Source: Magnolia sinica
Lineage: Eukaryota > Streptophyta > Magnoliopsida > Magnoliales > Magnoliaceae
Length of the DNA: 64,000 nt
NCBI RefSeq assembly: GCF_029962835.1
Contig: NC_080582.1
Span: forward strand, 71,978,177-72,042,176
Reading direction: 5' to 3'
Positions 58,797-64,000 of this stretch are shown one piece after another. Position 1 is the first letter of the stretch, and each line of letters begins with the position of its first letter. A model generated the notes under the pieces. The model searched no databases, was not told the origin of the DNA, and saw only the letters and a list, made by a program, of their open reading frames with translations. Position numbers and translations under genes: made by a program.

Positions 58797-59432
58797 TGGG
58801 CTATTTGGCGCGTGGGAATAGATTGGAGTAGGTGGGAGTGGCTTTGTGAAACCCATGGATTTTAGCTTGGGTCTGTTTGGGACTGACGTTGGAAGTGAGT
58901 TTGCAGGGTCTTCTCGGAAGCAACGCCAGCTTACTTTGGGTTTCGTGTGGCTAGTGGTCGGTGCTGGGTGGACCCCAACATAATATATGTGTTTTATCTA
59001 TGCAGTCCATCCATTTTGAAATATAATTTTAGGGTTTGATCCCAAAAATGAGGTAGATACAAATCTCAGGTGAACCACACCATGGGAAAACATTAGTGAT
59101 TGAATTACACCATTAAAAACCTCCTAAGGCTAATTGTGCGGTCCACTTGAGATTTGGATGAAACTCATTTTTCGGCTCATAACATAAAATGACATGGAAA
59201 AATGGGTGGACGGCATGGATGAAACACATACATCATGGTGGGGCCCACAGTGCACCAACTTGGAATTGTTGAAACCCTTCCATCCCATGCCATCCAAACA
59301 CTATGACACAGGATCCCATGGAATTACAAAACCCATGGCATTGTAAGACAATTCTCTGACAAAGTCCATCATTACATTTTTTAAAACCCATCCCACCCAT
59401 TGTCATCTATTCCCACCGTCCAAACACCCGCC
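58797..59432. mobile_element. TIR element with an inner palindromic MITE
   Basis: Ends GGGCTATTTGGCGCGTGGGAATAG and, inverted, GGCGGGTGTTTGGACGGTGGGAATAG are Harbinger-like in wording. Inner mirror words (cccatggattt / atgggttttgt) continue the arms. A GGCCCAC-type palindromic MITE occupies about 58960-59275. Target duplication is not clear. Confidence 0.6.
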
Positions 59433-59745
59433 AAGGTATCGCGATAATGTGGTGATTGAAAGCTTACCATTCATCCAACCTGTTGATTAGGTCACACAGA
59501 CCTTGATGAAAGGAAAACACAAATATCCGCTTGATCAAAAACTTCCATAGCCCCTGATAAAATTTTAATGGTGAGTGTGTAATAACCACGATTTTTCCTA
59601 TGGTGTAGTCCACCTGAGATTTGGACCACTACATTTTTGGGTTCATGCCCTAAAATGATCTGAAAAATTGGATGAACACTGTCGATAAAACATATACATC
59701 ATGATGGGCCACGGAGGTTTTATAGCACCACGCGGTATAATTGCT
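59433..59745. mobile_element. Right part of a palindromic MITE
   Basis: It carries the family centre (catccaacctgttgattaggtcacacagacc) and right arm (tacatcatgatgggcc). The left arm is missing, so it is a truncated copy. Confidence 0.6.
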
Positions 59746-60272
59746 GTGGCACTACTTCCAGCGTATGGCTCTCCACCCGTTTGAAAAGAGATTTTGATTT
59801 CCATATTAAATAATAATAATAATAATAATAAAATAATAATAATAATTTATGAGACGCTCGCTTCAGCGTACCATAATGTGAGTGAAATCCACTCTCACCA
59901 TTAGATGTGCAATCTTATGCTAGATTTAAGCCTGGAAAATTAGGCTAACCTATGATTCAGATGGACGACGTCAAAGTAAATTAGACTTTTCAAGATAATA
60001 TTTGGTAAATATGCAATCTAAAAGTACTTTCAAGTAATATCAGCTATTAGGTGGCATTTTTGAATAAAAATCCCTTAAAAAATCAAAGTGTGATTGGATT
60101 AAACGGTCACCAACCTCAAATTAAAGTTAATTAGGTTGGCAAGGCCACGTCTCTTTGATCCAGACCGTTGATGTGATGGCTGCCTCTGGATTTTCAAGGT
60201 GGGGCTTAACAAGTGGTCACCTGCCAAACCATTTGGATCTCACATTGACTCTCCAAGTTGGCTTGTGGTTCT
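59746..60272. other. Non-coding sequence with a (TAA)n run
   Basis: A (taa)n microsatellite lies at about 59806-59846. The remainder is non-coding, with no recognised element. Confidence 0.5.
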
Positions 60273-60887
60273 TGTTGATGCAGAAATCTTGCTCACCCTC
60301 ATCGAGCTCCAGGCACTCACACCGAACCGTGTAAGCTTGCACAAGAGGAAAACAAAGGAGACCCTGGCTAGAGCAGGGGACCCTTCGATGTCAAAGTTAG
60401 GTCAGGAATCTGGGTCTAAGCAGTGTGGGTGCGTTTCAGGTGAGAGAATTTGCATACCTGATTCCCTGGAGTGGTCTTGTATTTATAGTGTTTGCTAGGA
60501 CGTGGGTGTCCGTTAATCTCAGCACGATCTCAACCATTAGGCAAGAACCGTGCACATGATGATATTGTCAGTTATCCCATGATCGTGGTAGGGCCACACT
60601 ATCTCGACTGATCGTCTGGATTCAAACGGAACAGATGAGCCAAGCAAAATTATCCCTAACTGGACTCGAATCGTGCTAGATCAATTATAGACAGATATGT
60701 CTGATCACTTACAATCGGTTCGGTCTAAATCATCCGAGCCCATATCTCGTCACGGCTCAGACCTACCTAGATATCTGATCTCTGGTGATGAAGTGCCTAA
60801 CATGGTCGCTTGTCCGGTCGATCCGACCTCGAACGAAGCTCGGTAGAACCATCTGAGGATGTGGCCGAGCCGAGATCTTCCATAACA
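60273..60887 (-). repeat. 3' LTR of the Tat element
   Basis: On the minus strand it runs from TGTTATGGAAGATCTCGG (60887) to ATTTCTGCATCAACA (60273), 615 bp. A TATA box, CACTATAAATACAAG, is at about 60475-60492 on the minus strand. The left flank pentamer is gttct. Confidence 0.75.
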
Positions 60888-61301
60888 AAAGCCCCCTACT
60901 CTTTGAGTCCGAGCTCGGACTCAGGGATTAAATGCTTGGGGAAGGTGGTCCGTCGTGCCCTTCATGATGGTGAATCGGCAGAATCAGAGCGAATCTTCGC
61001 AATCATGACTCCCTGTCATTGAGGTGTTGTACCGCGGTGGCAGCTTTTCGACTGCAAACCCGTGGGAGGTGAACGTGGCAACAGTTTGAGGATGTTCAAA
61101 TCCTTGGCAGAGAGAGTGGCTGAGGCACAGAACGCTTACCATTACTGCTATGACGCCTATCTTGGAGACATCAGGAATCTTTACCCTAACCTCAACCTTG
61201 ATGCCCTCGCCGCAGAGGAAGCTGGAGAGGCACCACCCGAGCAGGCTCCTTCCTCCGACCAGCCCCCTACTGCTGACTTACCTCCTCCTCGAGCTAATTG
61301 A
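60810..61301 (+). pseudogene. Antisense extra ORF of the Tat element
   Basis: The plus-strand frame is antisense to pol and starts in the LTR (MSGRSDLERSSVEPSED). It crosses the polypurine tract (ITKAPYSLSPSSDSGIK), has a TGA at 61020-61022, then continues in the same frame through ERVAEAQNAYHYCYDAYLGD and IRNLYPNLNLDALAAEE to a Pro-rich end at 61301. Tat-lineage elements are known to carry extra antisense ORFs between pol and the 3' LTR; the function of these proteins is not established. The coiled RVAEA..AY region looks conserved, the stop indicates decay. Confidence 0.6.
60888..60902 (-). other. Polypurine tract of the Tat element
   Basis: The minus strand reads AGTAGGGGGCTTT directly before the LTR start, as expected for the plus-strand DNA primer of an LTR retrotransposon. 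Confidence 0.75.
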
Positions 61302-61894
61302 TCCGCCCTTCATTATATTTTATACACATTTTTTAAAGGATATTATGGCATTTTAATGCCACATTTTTTATGAATGCTCTTACTCATTGTGGCGTTTTGA
61401 CTCTATGGTCATGCTTTATTTCATATTTGATTGTAGTCATAACTTTGTTGCTTGGACTATTTTTTGTCGATCTGTGGAGTAGGCTTGTGATGCTCGTCGA
61501 TTGACGAGCTGACCTCTTCTTTAAGGGTCAGCTCGTCGAAGGGTTCCTTCTCTGCACTTGAGAGATGGTCCTTTGTAGCGTGCTTGGATGGCGAGTCGAC
61601 CACTCCTTTAAGTGGTTGGCTCATTTGTGGGACCATCCTTTTTTCTTCTTTTTTTTTTGCATTGGAGGTCCTATGTAGAATGAGTTAGAATGCGTAGAAT
61701 AAAATAGGGCGATTCCGTGTGGAAAAATACATTTTTTTATTTAAAGAGTAAATTCACCACAAGCAATGCCGACATTGGCTTCAACCTTTCCGGGAGTAAT
61801 AGATCTTTAGGTGATCAACATTCCATGAGTGTAGTAGGGGACGCCCTTCCAGATCCTCGAGTCGGTATAAGCCGGGCTTAGCCGAGCTAACTAT

Positions 61895-63121
61895 TCAATA
61901 GGGTCTCTCCCAATTTGGTCCGAGGGACCCTACTCCTGGCTCTGCGGTGTTTTGGAACATGTGGCGAAGAACGGGGTCTCCCTGTTGGAACCGCCTCGTC
62001 TTGACCATTGAATTGTAGAAGCGGGCCACCTGTTGTTGCCGAGTCACGATCTGCAGCTCAGCCGTGTTCCTTGGTTCTTCGAGTAAGTTAAGGCTCACAG
62101 TCATCTGCTCAGCGCCCTCGTTGTCCCGATAGGATCGCACTCTTGCGGTGAGGAGTCCTATCTCGACGGGGACAATGGCTTTGACGCCATAAGAGAGGGA
62201 AAACAAGGTTTCTCCTATTGCGGACCGAGCTGTCATCCTATACGTCCACAGCATGAACAGAAGCTCCTCGGCCTAGGCGCCCTTCACCTTCTCCAACTTG
62301 GTTTTGAGGTGGTCTTTTATTATTTCGTTCACTGCTTCTACTTGGTCATTGGACTGAGGATGTTGAGGTGATGAGTAGGCATTCCTAATGCCGAACCTCT
62401 GACACATACCCCTGAATCTTTCGTTGTCGAATTGCTTCCCATTGTCCGACACAATGGTATGTGGAATGCCAAACCAGCAAACAATATTCTTCCAGACGAA
62501 ATTTGTTACCTTCTGCTTAATGATTCTAGCGACAGGCTCAGTTTCAGCCCATTTGGTGTAGTCAATTGCCACGATCGTGTACTTAGTCTGCCCCCTACCC
62601 TGGGGCAGGGGTCCGATGATATTGATCCCCCACTAAGTGAATGGATATGGCCTGCTCATGGGGGTCAACTCCTCTGCTGGTTGCCTAGGGATGACCGCAA
62701 ACCTTTGGCATTTATTGCATTTCTGAGCGAAACTTCTGGAGTCTTCCTGAAACCTCGGCCAAAAGTATCTTTAGCGGACAATCTTCTTAGCCAGATCTCG
62801 GCCGTTAGAGTGATTTCTGTAGATTCCTTCACGAGTTTCTCAGATCACGTACTCTGCCTCATCTAGTCGTGGACACCTTAGGTACGGTAGGGAGAAGCTC
62901 TTCTTATAAAGAGTATCCCCAATAATTGTATATCGTGCCGCCCCGAGCCTCAGACGCCGAGCTTCTAGTTTATCCTCGGGCACTTTACCATCTCTGAGGT
63001 ATTCAAGTATCGGGTCCATCCAACTCGTGTTCACCTGCACTGGGTGAACGATTCGATGGTTAAGATGATTAATGCTCGGCTCGTTAAGGAATCTTCTGCA
63101 GAGTGACCTCCCCTCGCCCAT
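61895..63121 (-). pseudogene. Tat integrase, decayed
   Basis: On the minus strand the integrase zinc region starts near 63121 (SWMDPILEYLRDGKVPED, LGAARYTIIGDTLYKKSF). The catalytic core follows (MAIDYTKWAETEPVARI, FGIPHTIVSDNGKQFDN, FGIRNAYSSPQHPQSNDQVE; 62273-62572), then the end of the core (MLWTYRMTARSAIGETLFSL) and the C-terminal part (61895-62254). Frameshifts divide the pieces near 62265 and 62600-62840. The catalytic Asp and Glu (VSDNG, DQVE) are still readable. Confidence 0.85.
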
Positions 63122-63199
63122 CCAGGGCCTGCTGGTCCTAGATAGAGTGAGGCTAGGCTTTATTCGAGATATCTAACTCCCTTTTTTACTTTTATTTCC

Positions 63200-63530
63200 C
63201 TTTATGATAGGGTTTCTGAGCCTCAAATAATGAAGTAGAGTACGAGGCTCTACTGGTAGGACTCAGGTTGGCGATCGCCTTGGGGGTCCAAGTTCTTGAC
63301 ATTCGGTGCGACTCTCAGCTCGTCGTTAATCAAATATCAGCAGAATATAAGGCTAAAGAGACCAAGATGATAGCCTATCTAGGTGAAGCTCGAAAAAGTC
63401 ATGAGTAAGTTCTAGAAGTGTGATATCAATCAGATATCGAGGGTTGAAAATTCATGGGCCAATGCTCTAGCGAAGTTGGCCTCAGCAACTAAAGGGAATA
63501 TTCCAAGGATTGTACTTACAAGAACAATTC
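63200..63530 (+). pseudogene. Inverted RNase H segment of the Tat element
   Basis: The plus strand gives the middle and end of a Tat RNase H domain: [40 protein letters not shown] and SRVENSWANALAKLAS. The neighbouring start of the same domain (EWTLFMDGSSNSKRGAGIVL) is on the minus strand immediately to the right, and integrase on the left is also minus. The segment is therefore inverted in place. Confidence 0.75.
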
Positions 63531-63539
63531 CTGCTCCGC

Positions 63540-64000
63540 GCTTTGAGTTGGATGACCCGTCCATGAACAAGGTCCACTCATCTACAATCATCGTCTCAGC
63601 TTTAGCATTCTCAGTAGGTAGACTGGCCTAGAGGACCATAAGGTTCTCTACCAAATCGGCAGGCGCATCCAGGTTAGATGTTCCAGCTTCGCTGCTCTGA
63701 GCCGTGAACTCCCGCGATGAAATCAGCCACAGTCTGACCCTTGATGGAGATTCTTGGCTTATACTCGATGTCAAACTCGCTGAGCTCAACAGCCCACTTG
63801 GTCAGACACCCAGACACTTCAGGCTTCTGGAGCACCTAGCGAAGAGGTTGGTCAGTGAGAACGACTATAGTGTGTGCTTGGAAGTATGAGCGGAGTCGCC
63901 GGGCAGACACAATCAATGTCAGGGCAAGTTTATCTAGGGTCGGATATCATGTCTTTGCTGGGACTATTACCTTGCTAACGTAGTACACAGAATGCCGCTT
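63540..64000 (-). pseudogene. Tat RT end and RNase H start, decayed
   Basis: On the minus strand from the window edge: YYVSKVIVPAKT, LDKLALTLIVSARRLRSYFQ, AHTIVVLTDQPLR, KWAVELSEFDIEYKPR, then after stops EWTLFMDGSSNSKRG. This is the RT connection region and RNase H start of a gypsy polyprotein, with several stops. Confidence 0.75.

Larger units (their letters stand above)
60273..64000 (-). mobile_element. Tat-type gypsy retrotransposon, 3' part
   Basis: Reading on the minus strand from the right edge: the end of RT/RNase H, integrase, an antisense extra ORF, a polypurine tract and the 3' LTR. Integrase and RNase H wording and the antisense ORF before the LTR fit the Tat/Retand lineage. The 5' half lies outside the window. 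The element is decayed and partly inverted inside RNase H. Confidence 0.8.

Noticed and set aside
62432..62866. 144-codon plus-strand open frame opposite integrase
   Set aside because: The minus strand carries the integrase core with catalytic motifs; the plus frame has none.

Overview
The window is nuclear DNA of a seed plant, most likely a woody angiosperm with a repeat-rich genome. The evidence is nested LTR retrotransposons with plant initiator-Met primer sites, PIF/Harbinger and Mutator-type DNA elements, many palindromic GTGGGGCCCACC-type MITEs, and one intron-containing plant gene. I cannot name the species. Nothing in it looks bacterial, viral or organellar except one decayed plastid-type tRNA-Cys relic.

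Region 1 (1-25 kb) is a nest of insertions. A palindromic MITE (2215-2493 and about 22770-22980) is split by a 20-kb Tork-type copia element on the minus strand. That copia carries a solo LTR in its 3' LTR (2908 to about 5921) and a very large gypsy-type solo LTR (9588-21765, TSD TTATC) in its gag gene. The large LTR in turn contains a 7.65-kb PIF/Harbinger transposon (11941-19587) with three co-oriented genes: a broken DDE transposase, a Myb/SANT-like ORF1 with one stop, and an intact 141-residue protein joining an RNase H1-type hybrid-binding (viroplasmin-like) domain to a C-terminal membrane helix. That third gene is the most unusual content of the window.

Region 2 (25-47 kb) holds the only clear host gene: a plus-strand, at least three-exon gene (37611-46378, 631 residues) for an uncharacterised plant protein whose N-terminal helix motif resembles DUF863-type proteins. 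A possible promoter and leader exon lie near 26.6 kb. If they belong to this gene, its first intron has taken in a copia element (27937-37030, TSD GGAAT), itself interrupted by an internally deleted chromovirus (31329-35560, TSD CCTGT). Smaller introns carry Tourist-like MITEs and a Mutator-like element (9-bp TSD TTGAATACA) containing a further TAA-flanked element loaded with a minisatellite.

Region 3 (47-60 kb) has a plastid-type tRNA-Cys relic, a row of palindromic MITEs, and a second copy of the very large LTR in the opposite orientation (50932-58786), interrupted by another solo LTR (53450-55603, perfect TSD CACAT) and carrying a tRNA-derived SINE head.

Region 4 (60-64 kb) is the 3' part of a Tat-type gypsy element on the minus strand: 3' LTR, polypurine tract, an antisense extra ORF, integrase, and an RNase H domain that is partly inverted. 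It runs off the right edge.

Two insertions can be checked inside the window because a paralogous empty site is present: the Harbinger element (empty site in the second large LTR) and the minisatellite-bearing element (empty site in a related repeat at 47.7 kb). Nearly all coding sequence except the host gene and the third Harbinger gene is decayed.
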